17,486 nucleotides of DNA from an uncultured Clostridia bacterium (GCA_937894185.1 CALCSA010000075.1:1-17486), one strand, 5' to 3'; positions 5,709 to 12,700 are shown, numbered from the stretch's first letter. Numbers and translations: made by a program. The notes: a model not told the origin generated them from the letters alone.

Positions 5709-6161
5709 ATGAACAGAGACCAGTTAATTCAGCAGGTAAAGAGCGAATACGCCCGGTTGGCCCGGCTGGAAAACAGCGAGCATTTTTCCCACCAGTCCTA
5801 CAGCGCCACATCACCGGAAGCCTATTACGAAAAGGCGCTACAACAGGCCATCCGGGATATTTCCGCCGGAAAGTTTGACGACTGCGGCTCAGGCCAGCAG
5901 GTGGTGGAGCGGATTGCCAACCACAAACCCAAATCCCGGCGGATTCAGGACACCATTGAATCCACCCTCCACAATATGGAAGCCGCACAGGAGATCATCG
6001 CCTCCACAACCGACAATAAAACCGCCCGGCAATTGCAGGAAGCCAATCAGCGCCGGGCCGACATCATCCCATCCATGATCCGGGAGATGAAGGAAGAAAA
6101 GGCCCGGGAAGAACTGAAGTCCGACAGCCCCAACATCATCGGCGGCGGCGGGAAGGGGTAG
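5709..6161 (+). CDS. Helical hypothetical protein, last gene of the small-protein cluster
   Basis: The 150-residue product has no signal peptide or membrane segment. It is mostly charged helix: an N-terminal helix MNRDQLIQQVKSEYARLARLE, a middle part with AYYEKALQQAIRDISAGKFDD, then a long probable coiled coil from about residue 75 to 135 with many E, Q, R and A, and a glycine-rich end (IIGGGGKG). The ATG has GGGGGT about 7 nt upstream. I do not recognise a family. Spacing (61 nt) and direction put it with the two preceding genes. The two-to-one mix of small non-enzymatic proteins suggests a structural or spore-related unit, but that is a guess. Confidence 0.72.
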   Translation: MNRDQLIQQVKSEYARLARLENSEHFSHQSYSATSPEAYYEKALQQAIRDISAGKFDDCGSGQQVVERIANHKPKSRRIQDTIESTLHNMEAAQEIIASTTDNKTARQLQEANQRRADIIPSMIREMKEEKAREELKSDSPNIIGGGGKG

Positions 6162-6190
6162 CAGTCCCCTTTTGCCGTGATAGCACACAA

Positions 6191-6224
6191 CGAGTGTCCT
6201 TCCCATGGTCGGGGAGGGCACTCG
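6191..6224 (+). terminator. Hairpin between convergent genes, probable terminator
   Basis: A 14-bp stem (6191-6204 with 6211-6224) has two T-G pairs that favour the plus strand. There is no U-tract, so termination strength is uncertain; it may block read-through in both directions. Confidence 0.5.
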
Positions 6225-6245
6225 CTGTCTGTGTCGCTTATATCG

Positions 6246-6596
6246 TCAGGGCTTGAGGTAGGCGTACCCTTCCATTTGGCGGTCAGCCAGCTCCCGCACT
6301 CCCGCAGGCACCACGGTAACAAAGGCAGGAAGCTGGTCAGCGGCAATGTTAAGCCCCCTCATGGAGTGATTGCAGGCCGCAAACCGGATGCCCTGCCACG
6401 CCAGCGCCTCCAGATCGGAAAAATAAGCGGCGCTGTATTCCGGCAAATAGCCTTTCACCGCCTCGGAGTTGGCCACCACCTCTATGGCCGGGCCGGGGAC
6501 TTTCCCCTTGTAGGATGCCGCCAGATTGGCAGCGTTGTTGAGGAGCAGACGCCATTTTGGCAGCTCGTCAATATGAAATATCACCTTAGGCTCCAT
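6246..6596 (-). CDS. DsrE/DsrF-like protein (COG1416-type)
   Basis: The 116-residue product begins with KVIFHIDELPKWRLLLNNAANL, then EVVANSEAVKGYL and GIRFAACNHSMRGL, the three conserved blocks of single-domain DsrE-like proteins. The cysteine in FAACNHS matches the conserved, possibly sulfur-carrying cysteine of the family. Characterised DsrE relatives pass sulfur between proteins; this subgroup is uncharacterised. The ATG at 6596 is chosen because AAGGGG lies 7 nt before it, although the frame is open upstream. It has its own promoter and a G+C-rich hairpin in the leader (CTTTCTCCCC/GGGGGAAAG, 6628-6648). Confidence 0.8.
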   Translation of the reverse strand: MEPKVIFHIDELPKWRLLLNNAANLAASYKGKVPGPAIEVVANSEAVKGYLPEYSAAYFSDLEALAWQGIRFAACNHSMRGLNIAADQLPAFVTVVPAGVRELADRQMEGYAYLKP

Positions 6597-6663
6597 AATC
6601 CTTCCCCTTCTGCCATCGATAACGGTCTTTCTCCCCGCGGGGGAAAGCTTCCGTGTCAGGTTT

Positions 6664-6692
6664 AATCTACCATCCCTTGGGAAAATTTGCAA
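6664..6692 (-). promoter_or_regulatory. Sigma-A promoter of the DsrE-like gene
   Basis: On the minus strand TTGCAA (plus 6687-6692), 17-bp spacer, TAGATT (plus 6664-6669). It lies between the terminator of the upstream gene and the DsrE-like start, as expected for a separate unit. Confidence 0.6.
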
Positions 6693-6706
6693 CCTCGTGA
6701 CGCAAC

Positions 6707-6738
6707 AAAGGGAAGGAAGCCTTGGCTCCCCTCCCCTT
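6707..6738 (-). terminator. Terminator of the small acidic protein gene
   Basis: The arms 6707-6721 and 6724-6738 give 15 consecutive pairs on the minus strand only because four of them are G-U; on the plus strand these are A-C mismatches. The tail is TTTGTTG. Confidence 0.65.
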
Positions 6739-6744
6739 ATTTTG

Positions 6745-6939
6745 CTAGGACCAGAACATCCAATAATCCAAAAAGTTGGGAAAAATGTCCGGTTCGTCCT
6801 TCTTCAGCCCTTCCACCCGCAGGAACTCCTCCCACTCTTCGCTTTTGGGAGCCCTTCCCGCCTGAAAGTAGAAATCGGGATAAAAGAAACCGTCCTCATC
6901 CATTGACTGCATAGGATCTTCATAAGGCGTGGTCGCCAT
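6745..6939 (-). CDS. 64-residue acidic, aromatic-rich small protein, probably forespore-expressed
   Basis: The product is rich in D/E and in aromatic residues (DGFFYPDFYFQAG, FPNFLDYWMFWS at the end) and has no signal or membrane segment. The start at 6939 is set by GGAGGTGA with GGAGG 7 nt upstream; the ATG seven codons earlier has no such site. I do not recognise a named family; it has the look of small spore-coat or spore-core associated proteins. Its only visible promoter matches the sigma-F/sigma-G consensus rather than sigma-A, and a dedicated terminator follows. A sporulation role is inferred from the promoter. Confidence 0.68.
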   Translation of the reverse strand: MATTPYEDPMQSMDEDGFFYPDFYFQAGRAPKSEEWEEFLRVEGLKKDEPDIFPNFLDYWMFWS

Positions 6940-6971
6940 AGCGTCACCTCCGTATTTCATGGGGATAACGT

Positions 6972-7001
6972 TAGTATGCGCAGCAGTTCAAAGCCCTATG
7001 A
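6972..7001 (-). promoter_or_regulatory. Sigma-G/sigma-F type promoter
   Basis: On the minus strand TCATA (plus 6997-7001), an 18-bp spacer, then CATACTA (plus 6972-6978). The B. subtilis sigma-G consensus is GMATR, 17-18 bp, CATNMTA; the -10 is an exact match, the spacing is right and the -35 misses one base. The start codon of the acidic protein lies about 30 bp downstream. Confidence 0.6.
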
Positions 7002-7032
7002 AAGAAGATTTTGTTAAAATAATAAGCTTAAG

Positions 7033-7980
7033 CTATTCGTCCAACAGGGTATCAATCAAAAAGCGGGGACGCCCCTTGACTTCGGCGTAGATTTTGCCTA
7101 TATAGGCTCCCACCAGACCCAAAGCCGCCAGTATGACCCCTGCCAAAAGCCACAGGGAACCCATCAGAGGTCCCCAGCCACGGAAGGGCCAGCCCAGCAG
7201 GCAGGCCAGCAAGCTATACAGGCTGAACAGCAGGCTCAGGGCGGCGATGGTCAGGCCCGCTCCCCCCAGCAGCTGCAAGGGCTTGACGGAAAAGGAGGTG
7301 ACGCCGTCCCAGGCAAAGGCCAGCATTTTTTTGAAAGGATACTTGGATTCCCCGGCAAACCGCTCCGCCCGCTTGTAGGTGACAATGGCAGAAGGGTACC
7401 CGATGAGGGGAACCATTCCCCTCAAAAACAAGTTGACCTCAGGGAATTTTGCCAGCCCCCCCAGAGCCCGGCGGCTCATCAGGCGGCAGTCGGCGTGGTT
7501 GTAGACCACATCTACCCCCAAAAATTTCATCCCCTTGTAGAAGCCCTGAGCCGTGGCCCGCTTAAAGGTGGAGTCGGTTTCCCGGTCCGAGCGGACTCCG
7601 TACACCACGTCGCAGCCCTTTGCCCTCTCTTCCAGAAAGCCGTCGATGACATCGATATCGTCCTGCAGGTCGGCGTCCATGGAAATGATGATGTCGCAAA
7701 GGTCCTTGGCCGTCATCAAACCGCAAAGCAAGGCGTTTTGATGCCCCCGGTTCCGGGAAAGCTTTACCCCGGAAAACAGCTTGTCCTCCCGGTGCAGGTC
7801 GGAAATCATAGCCCAGGTATTATCCCGGCTGCCATCATCCACCAACAAAATTCGGCTGTTGGTGGCAATTCGTTCCCTGTGGATCAGCTCCTCCAGCTTT
7901 GCCTTCAGCCGCTTGGCGGTTTCGGGCAGAACTTCCTGCTCGTTGTAACAGGGAATCACCATATAAAGACGTTCCGGCAT
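7033..7980 (-). CDS. Family 2 membrane glycosyltransferase (GtrB / DPM1-like)
   Basis: The 315-residue product opens with the GT2 nucleotide-binding pattern MVIPCYNEQ (7-15), VDDGSRDNT (47-55), the SRNRGHQNAL segment (75-84) and the metal-binding DAD at 102-104 within MDADLQDD. After the catalytic domain (to about residue 220) come two membrane helices (LLGGAGLTIAALSLLFSLYSLLACLL and WLLAGVILAALGLVGAYIGKIYAEV). This is the layout of polyprenyl-phosphate glucosyltransferases such as GtrB, which load a sugar onto undecaprenyl phosphate for later transfer to a wall polymer or lipid. The start has AAAGGA 6 nt upstream. Partner flippase or acceptor-transferase genes are not in the window. It follows degV after 189 nt and may be read from trmL-degV. 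Confidence 0.9.
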   Translation of the reverse strand: MPERLYMVIPCYNEQEVLPETAKRLKAKLEELIHRERIATNSRILLVDDGSRDNTWAMISDLHREDKLFSGVKLSRNRGHQNALLCGLMTAKDLCDIIISMDADLQDDIDVIDGFLEERAKGCDVVYGVRSDRETDSTFKRATAQGFYKGMKFLGVDVVYNHADCRLMSRRALGGLAKFPEVNLFLRGMVPLIGYPSAIVTYKRAERFAGESKYPFKKMLAFAWDGVTSFSVKPLQLLGGAGLTIAALSLLFSLYSLLACLLGWPFRGWGPLMGSLWLLAGVILAALGLVGAYIGKIYAEVKGRPRFLIDTLLDE

Positions 7981-8169
7981 AGTATGTCCTTTCGTTGTGG
8001 TAATCAGGGGCCGGGTGTCGGACGCAGCGGAACGGCAACTGCGCCCCAAAGCCGTGACCCGGAAGCAACAGAAAGCTCTCACCCACCCAGAGGCGAGGTT
8101 CTCGGCGGTTGAGTTAGCTCCAATTATTGTTACCATGGACCAAACCACCGGATTTTATACCGTGAGCGG

Positions 8170-9048
8170 TCAGTTTCTCTTTTTCCCCCGGCAGACCACC
8201 GCCAGCAATTGGGGTCCCGCATTGATGGCAATGCAAGCCCCCGCCTGATAGACAGGGGGCGTGGGAAGCCCGACCTTGCTCTGAATAGCCTCGGCCAGCT
8301 GCCGGCCGTACTGGGGCTCCCTGCCGTATACCACCAGCATCGGGGCCTGAAGGTCGGTGCAGTTGTCCAGATAGGCCTGCAAAATCCGGGGAGCTACGTT
8401 TTTTCCCCCCCGAACCTTATCAATGACCTTGGTGCCTCCCCCAATCATGGAGATGACGGGCCGAAGCCCCAGCACATCCCCCACAAAGGCGGCGGCAGCG
8501 CTGATACGCCCCGACTTCCTGGCGTATTCCAAGGTGTAGCAGCCCAGATAAACTTCCACTGTGGAAAAGTAGTCCTCCAGCCAGAGGAGGATTTCCTCCG
8601 CTTCTGTTCCGCTTTTGGCCATTTTGGCAGCCTGCATGGTGGGCCAACCATAGGCCAGAGAGTAGGTTCCGGAATCCACAATGTGAATCTCCAGCTTTTT
8701 CCGGGCCCCCGGAATATCGGCGTAAAAGCGGTCCCGTGCCATGTGGGCGGCAGCGTTGACGCCCGATCCCCCGGCGTTGATGGTGACGTTGATCAGATGG
8801 GTGTAGCCCTTTTCCATGGCGCCCCGGTAGCAGGCAAAGTAATCCTGCTCGGGAATGCGGCTGGTGACGGGAATTTCGCTGGCCCCGTCCAAAATATCGT
8901 AGAACTCTTCGATGGAAAAGCTCTTGCGCTCAAAGTATCCCTTGCCGTCCACCGCAATGGGAATGCTGAGCATTTCTATGCCCAGAGCTTCCAAATCCTC
9001 CTGAGGAATATCGCTGGCGGAATCGGTGACTATTTTAATCTTCTGCAT
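8170..9048 (-). CDS. DegV family fatty-acid-binding protein
   Basis: The 292-residue product shows the DegV layout: VTDSASDIP near the start (7-14), the V-T-S-R-I-P-E-Q-D-Y block, the VDSGTYSLAYG region and GGKNVAPRI towards the C-terminus. DegV/FakB proteins hold a fatty acid for phosphorylation by FakA; no fakA gene is nearby. The family's usual TSxPS and SGT loops are altered here (TSRIPE, INAGGSG), so it is a divergent member. The ATG overlaps the trmL stop as TGATG, which implies coupled translation. A TTG one codon earlier (9051) has better spacing to GGAGGA (8 nt instead of 11) and may be the true start. Confidence 0.9.
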   Translation of the reverse strand: MQKIKIVTDSASDIPQEDLEALGIEMLSIPIAVDGKGYFERKSFSIEEFYDILDGASEIPVTSRIPEQDYFACYRGAMEKGYTHLINVTINAGGSGVNAAAHMARDRFYADIPGARKKLEIHIVDSGTYSLAYGWPTMQAAKMAKSGTEAEEILLWLEDYFSTVEVYLGCYTLEYARKSGRISAAAAFVGDVLGLRPVISMIGGGTKVIDKVRGGKNVAPRILQAYLDNCTDLQAPMLVVYGREPQYGRQLAEAIQSKVGLPTPPVYQAGACIAINAGPQLLAVVCRGKKRN

Positions 9049-9569
9049 CAAACAAAAGGTCCTCCGTCTTTCGGTATGGATTGGGCGGAAATGAAGCCCT
9101 TGGTTTTCAGTGCGGAAAATCCCTGCTGGCGCAGGGCCTCGTAAACGGCGACCGCCACCGTGTTGGAAAGGTTCAGGCTTCTGGCTCCTTCCAGCATGGG
9201 TAGCCGGACACACTGCGAATAATACTTGCGCAGCAGTTCTTCTGGCAGGCCTGCATCCTCCCGGCCAAAGACAAGATAGCTTCCGTCAGGATAGATAGCC
9301 TGACTGTAGTTCCGCTCTGCCTTGGTGGAAAAAAAGAAGCAGGATTGAGGCCTTTCTGCCTTAAAAAAAGCGTCCAGATTGTCGTGATAGCGAATATCCA
9401 ACAAATACCAGTAGTCCAGCCCCGCCCGCTTGAGCTTTTTGTCGTCTACCGAAAACCCCATGGGTTGCACCAGATGCAGTACGGAACCGGTGGCGGCACA
9501 GGTGCGGGCGATGTTGCCGGTGTTCTGGGGAATCTGCGGCTCCACCAGAACAATATGTAGCTTTTGCAA
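9048..9569 (-). CDS. trmL: tRNA (cytidine/uridine-34-2'-O)-methyltransferase
   Basis: The 173-residue product has all SPOUT/TrmL hallmarks: EPQIPQNTGNIARTCAATG at 10-28, FGREDAGLPEELL, and the trefoil-knot segment RLPMLEGARSLNLSNTVAVAVYEAL that binds S-adenosylmethionine. The enzyme methylates the wobble nucleotide of tRNA-Leu isoacceptors. The start is TTG with GGAGG 8 nt upstream. Length is normal (about 155-170), with a short extra tail ending in the overlap with degV. Its promoter lies about 185 bp upstream, leaving a long leader. Confidence 0.94.
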   Translation of the reverse strand: MQKLHIVLVEPQIPQNTGNIARTCAATGSVLHLVQPMGFSVDDKKLKRAGLDYWYLLDIRYHDNLDAFFKAERPQSCFFFSTKAERNYSQAIYPDGSYLVFGREDAGLPEELLRKYYSQCVRLPMLEGARSLNLSNTVAVAVYEALRQQGFSALKTKGFISAQSIPKDGGPFV

Positions 9570-9747
9570 GCGTTTGTCCTCCAGATAAAAGTTAAGCCCT
9601 GTATTTCTTTCGAAAGGGATGCCCAGCCGCTGCGGATGTTAGGTTCTTCACAGCATGAAACCCGCCCGCCGCCTTCTTTTTTGGCGCAAAGGAGCCCGTC
9701 TTTTCTCCACCCGTTACCGGGTTTTGCAAATACAGGCGATTGGCACC
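9570..9747 (-). promoter_or_regulatory. Long 5' leader of trmL-degV with possible closing stem
   Basis: This 178-nt transcribed leader has no convincing gene. On the minus strand CCTGTATTT (plus 9728-9736) near its 5' end can pair perfectly with AAATACAGG (plus 9598-9606) just before the ribosome-binding site. A CCCG-GTAA-CGGG tetraloop hairpin and a GCGCC/GGCGGC hairpin lie between. A chance 9-bp match in such a region is not rare. Confidence 0.35.
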
Positions 9748-9753
9748 ATTCCT

Positions 9754-9782
9754 ACTTTAGCATGCCTTGAGTATCCAGTCAA
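9754..9782 (-). promoter_or_regulatory. Sigma-A promoter of trmL-degV
   Basis: On the minus strand TTGACT (plus 9777-9782), 17-bp spacer, TAAAGT (plus 9754-9759). Confidence 0.7.
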
Positions 9783-9804
9783 GAATCAGCTGTAGCGCAT
9801 AACA

Positions 9805-9835
9805 GCCCTTCCACCGCCTTGCTGGGTGGAAGGGC
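9805..9835 (-). terminator. Hairpin after the Rrf2 gene, probable terminator
   Basis: A perfect 11-bp stem (9805-9815 with 9825-9835, 9-nt loop) lies 13 nt after the Rrf2 stop and before the trmL promoter. The following TGTTATG is only weakly U-rich. Confidence 0.6.
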
Positions 9836-9847
9836 ATGGTAGTGTGA

Positions 9848-10258
9848 TTATTTTTGGGGTGCTTTGACAATGCTGGCCATGGTCACGGCGGAAAGTTCCG
9901 CCTTGAGGCGATCGGAGGTATGTTCGAACATGTAGTGGAAGGGACATTTTTTATCCGGTACGCGGTTGCACTGGTGATTGGCCAGAACACATCGGTTAAG
10001 AGCCAACGGCCCTTCTATGGTCTCTAAGATTTCGTACATGGTAATTTCTTCCAATGGTTTTGCAATCTCGTAACCGCCTTGGGAGCCCTTATAGGAACGA
10101 ACAATGCCTGCCGCCACCAGTTTGCGCAGTATTTTAAGCGAAAAACGCAGTGTTACGCAGGCTCTTTCGGCAATGGTTTTTGCCTCCATCCGGCCCTCCT
10201 GACGCGCCAGAGTGTCTACAATGCGCAGGGCGTAATCCGCCTCTAAAGTAATGTGCAT
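9848..10258 (-). CDS. Rrf2 family transcriptional regulator, probable Fe-S cluster sensor
   Basis: The 136-residue product has the Rrf2 winged helix: MHITLEADYALRIVDTLA, then AKTIAERACVTLRFSLKILRKLVAAGIVRSYKGSQGGYEIAKP with the recognition helix and the wing (GSQGGY). C-terminal cysteines C90, C97 and C105 (RC-x6-C-x7-C) are placed like the three cluster ligands of IscR and NsrR, so a redox, nitric-oxide or iron-sulfur signal is likely. AGGAGAGG lies 9 nt before the ATG. No iscS/iscU or cysteine operon lies beside it, so the target genes are unknown; the perfect inverted repeat GTTGCC-N7-GGCAAC upstream (10300-10318) could be its own operator. Confidence 0.92.
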   Translation of the reverse strand: MHITLEADYALRIVDTLARQEGRMEAKTIAERACVTLRFSLKILRKLVAAGIVRSYKGSQGGYEIAKPLEEITMYEILETIEGPLALNRCVLANHQCNRVPDKKCPFHYMFEHTSDRLKAELSAVTMASIVKAPQK

Positions 10259-10299
10259 CAGTTTAATCCTCTCCTGTCTACCAGACCCCTTGATCCGGC

Positions 10300-10318
10300 G
10301 TTGCCAGAATGCGGCAAC
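10300..10318 (-). promoter_or_regulatory. Inverted repeat upstream of the Rrf2 gene, possible operator
   Basis: GTTGCC (10300-10305) and GGCAAC (10313-10318) form a perfect inverted repeat 42 bp before the start codon. It lacks a U-tract, so it is less likely a glnS terminator. A possible promoter, TTGAAT-16-TGCAAT on the minus strand, lies just upstream. Confidence 0.35.
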
Positions 10319-10416
10319 AGGCCACTGCTCCGGTGCCCTATTGCATAAAGGTGTAGGCGTTATTCAAAGTATCGTCTTGACCTAAAATGGCTGAATCCCT
10401 TTGGCCGGGGCTGGCA

Positions 10417-12069
10417 TCAAGGAAGCTTAAAGCTGTCCTTGAGCACCACAATGCGGTTAAAGGTTCCCTCGTGGTGGGAGTCCACACAAAAGTATCCTGT
10501 GCGAACAAACTGGAACCGCTCCCCCGGCTTTGCACCCGCCAATGAGGCCTCCAACCTGCAGCCTGTCAGCTTTTGCAGGGACTCGGGGTTAAGGTAATCC
10601 AGATAGTTGGTGCCATCCGGCACATCTCCTACATTTTCCAGAGTAAAGAGGTTTTCGTACAAATTGAGATCGGCTTCCACGCAGTGGTCGGCGCTGACCC
10701 AATGGATGGTTCCCTTTACCCGGGGGCCTTCGGTCCGCGGGCCGTTTCCGGTTTCCAGATCGGCGGTGCAGCGCAGCTCGGTGACGTTTCCGCCATCGTC
10801 GGTGATCACTTCGTCGCAGCGGACGATATAGGCTCCCATCAGGCGGACTTCGCCGCCCAGCCGCAGTCTCTGGTATTTGGGAGGCGGGTCGAGGGAAAAG
10901 TCCTCCCCTTCAATATACAAATCGTGGGAAAAGATCACGTCCCTGGTGCCGCTTTCGGGGTCCAGAGGGTTGTTGGGCAGGGGGAAGGTCTCGGTTTTGC
11001 CCTCTGGATAGTTGGTAATCACCAGTTTGATGGGCTTGGTCACCGCCATCCGGCGCGGAGCCGTCTGGTTCAGCTCTTCCCGGATGCAGTATTCCAGCAG
11101 GCGGATATCCACCACCGAATAGGTTTTGGCCACGCCGGCCCTGCGCACAAACTCAATGATGGAGGCGGGGGTGTAACCCCGGCGGCGTAAACCGCTGAGA
11201 GTGGGCATTCTGGGGTCGTCCCAGCCGTCCACCCGCCCGGTTTCCACCAGCTCCCGCAGGTAGCGCTTGCTCATGACAGTGTTGGTGATGTTAAGCCGCG
11301 CAAACTCAAACTGGCGGGGGGGCTTTTCGAACCCGATGTTTTCCACCACCCAGTCGTAAAGGGGGCGGTGATTTTCGAATTCAATGGAGCAGAGGGAGTG
11401 GGTGATTCCCTCCAGCGCATCCTGAATGGGGTGGGCGTAATCGTACAAAGGATAGATGCACCATTTGTCCCCCTGCCGGTGGTGGGAAACATGAAGGATG
11501 CGGTAGATAGCCGGGTCCCGCAGGTTCATATTGGGGGAGGACATGTCAATTTTGGCCCGCAGAGTGCGGGTGCCGTTTTCGAACTCTCCGTTCTTCATCC
11601 GCTGGAACAGGTCCAGATTTTCTTCCACGCTGCGGTTCCGGTAGGGGCTGTCCTTTCCCGGTTCGGTCAGGGTGCCCCGATACTCCCGCATCTCGTCGGG
11701 AGAAAGGTCACAAACATAGGCCTTGCCCTCTTTGATCAGCTGGATGGCAAAGTCGTAGCACTGGTCAAAGTAATCGGATCCGTAGTAGATGCCGCCGGAA
11801 GGGTCGCAGCCCAGCCAGCGCAAATCCTCCTCAATGGAGCGGACGTACTCGTCGTCCTCCCGCACGGGGTTGGTGTCGTCGTACCGCAGGTTAAACAAAC
11901 CGCCGTATTTTTGTGCGGTGGAGTAGTTGATCCAGATGGCCTTGGCGCTGCCGATATGCAGATACCCGTTTGGTTCCGGCGGAAAGCGGGTGTGAATCTG
12001 CCGGGAAAAGCCCGCTGCTAAATCGGCGTCTACAATATCGTGAATGAAGTTGGAAATCTCTTCGCTCAT
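10417..12069 (-). CDS. glnS: Glutaminyl-tRNA synthetase
   Basis: The 550-residue product is a class I synthetase. The HIGH-type motif is HIGS at 38-41 inside FPPEPNGYLHIGSAKA, the KMSKS-type loop is VMSKR at 265-269, and LRYDDTNPVREDDEYV (61-76) together with the C-terminal beta-barrel anticodon-binding region identify GlnRS rather than GluRS; the length also fits (E. coli GlnS has 554). It attaches glutamine to tRNA-Gln. Most Firmicutes use GluRS plus the GatCAB amidotransferase instead, so GlnRS here suggests either an additional or a replaced route. GGGGGG lies 6 nt before the ATG. The only strong promoter is about 450 bp upstream. Confidence 0.94.
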   Translation of the reverse strand: MSEEISNFIHDIVDADLAAGFSRQIHTRFPPEPNGYLHIGSAKAIWINYSTAQKYGGLFNLRYDDTNPVREDDEYVRSIEEDLRWLGCDPSGGIYYGSDYFDQCYDFAIQLIKEGKAYVCDLSPDEMREYRGTLTEPGKDSPYRNRSVEENLDLFQRMKNGEFENGTRTLRAKIDMSSPNMNLRDPAIYRILHVSHHRQGDKWCIYPLYDYAHPIQDALEGITHSLCSIEFENHRPLYDWVVENIGFEKPPRQFEFARLNITNTVMSKRYLRELVETGRVDGWDDPRMPTLSGLRRRGYTPASIIEFVRRAGVAKTYSVVDIRLLEYCIREELNQTAPRRMAVTKPIKLVITNYPEGKTETFPLPNNPLDPESGTRDVIFSHDLYIEGEDFSLDPPPKYQRLRLGGEVRLMGAYIVRCDEVITDDGGNVTELRCTADLETGNGPRTEGPRVKGTIHWVSADHCVEADLNLYENLFTLENVGDVPDGTNYLDYLNPESLQKLTGCRLEASLAGAKPGERFQFVRTGYFCVDSHHEGTFNRIVVLKDSFKLP

Positions 12070-12515
12070 GGTGTTCCCCCCTGGTGATTTTGCCCGTGAT
12101 TTGGTATAGTTTTACTCCAAAGCGGACCGCATTATACGCCGTGCCCATCGGCCCGCGTTTTGTATTGGTTGAATGTGGTTAACAATTCCCGCGGGAGTCT
12201 CCGAGAGAAGCCGACTGCCCTTCCCCCGCAAACATCCCTTTCCGCCAAAGGACGCAAACGGCGCTTCTGCTGCAGGTGATGCTTTCTCTTCACCAATCGC
12301 TCCCACATCTGGCTTCTGCCGGAAATCCAGGACCAAGCTCTGCTGCCGTTCTCAAGTGTTGTTCCAAAGCCGCGGAGCTTGCCCCCGATTCTTCGTTTGT
12401 TCACAATGGCCACCCCGCTTGAAGCCATTCTTACGAAATACTCCTCAAAAGGGGAAAGCGGTTTTTGCCGCAAAACCGCTCAGCCACAGAAATTTTCCTT
12501 GGCTACTTTCTGGTT
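12070..12515 (-). promoter_or_regulatory. Long leader of glnS, no recognised gene
   Basis: About 440 nt separate the promoter at 12516-12544 from glnS. Early in the leader the minus strand forms AGCCA/TGGCT and then a perfect 9-bp hairpin (plus 12457-12465 with 12472-12480) followed by TTCCCCTTTT, which could act as an attenuator. A GGTGA/TCACC hairpin lies near 12275-12294. A TATAAT without a matching -35 lies near 12131-12137. A minus-strand frame from ATG 12428 to 12132 (97 codons, very basic, GAGGAG 12 nt upstream) matches nothing I know. The T-box consensus GGTGGNACCGCG is absent. Confidence 0.4.
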
Positions 12516-12544
12516 ATTATACCACAGCCTGTCTCAAGTGGCAA
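12516..12544 (-). promoter_or_regulatory. Strong sigma-A promoter upstream of glnS
   Basis: On the minus strand TTGCCA (plus 12539-12544), 17-bp spacer, TATAAT (plus 12516-12521): one mismatch to the full consensus, the best promoter in the window. Confidence 0.8.
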
Positions 12545-12653
12545 GAAAATCACAAGGCCGCATTTTTGTGGCGCCGACACAACGGATGCCCGCGAACTGT
12601 TGTTACAACTTTGCTTTGGACTTTTCAGGCATCGGCCACGGCATTGTAAAGCA

Positions 12654-12687
12654 AAAAAGGCACACCGCGAACACGGTGTGCCTTTTT
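12654..12687 (-). terminator. Intrinsic terminator of hppA
   Basis: A perfect 14-bp stem (12654-12667 with 12674-12687, loop CGAACA) has T-runs on both strands; on the minus strand it follows the hppA stop by 13 nt. Confidence 0.93.
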
Positions 12688-12700
12688 ATGTATGCCGGGG

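Noticed and set aside
8209..9144. 311-codon plus-strand frame opposite degV.
   Set aside because: Shadow of degV and trmL, which have family motifs and translation signals.
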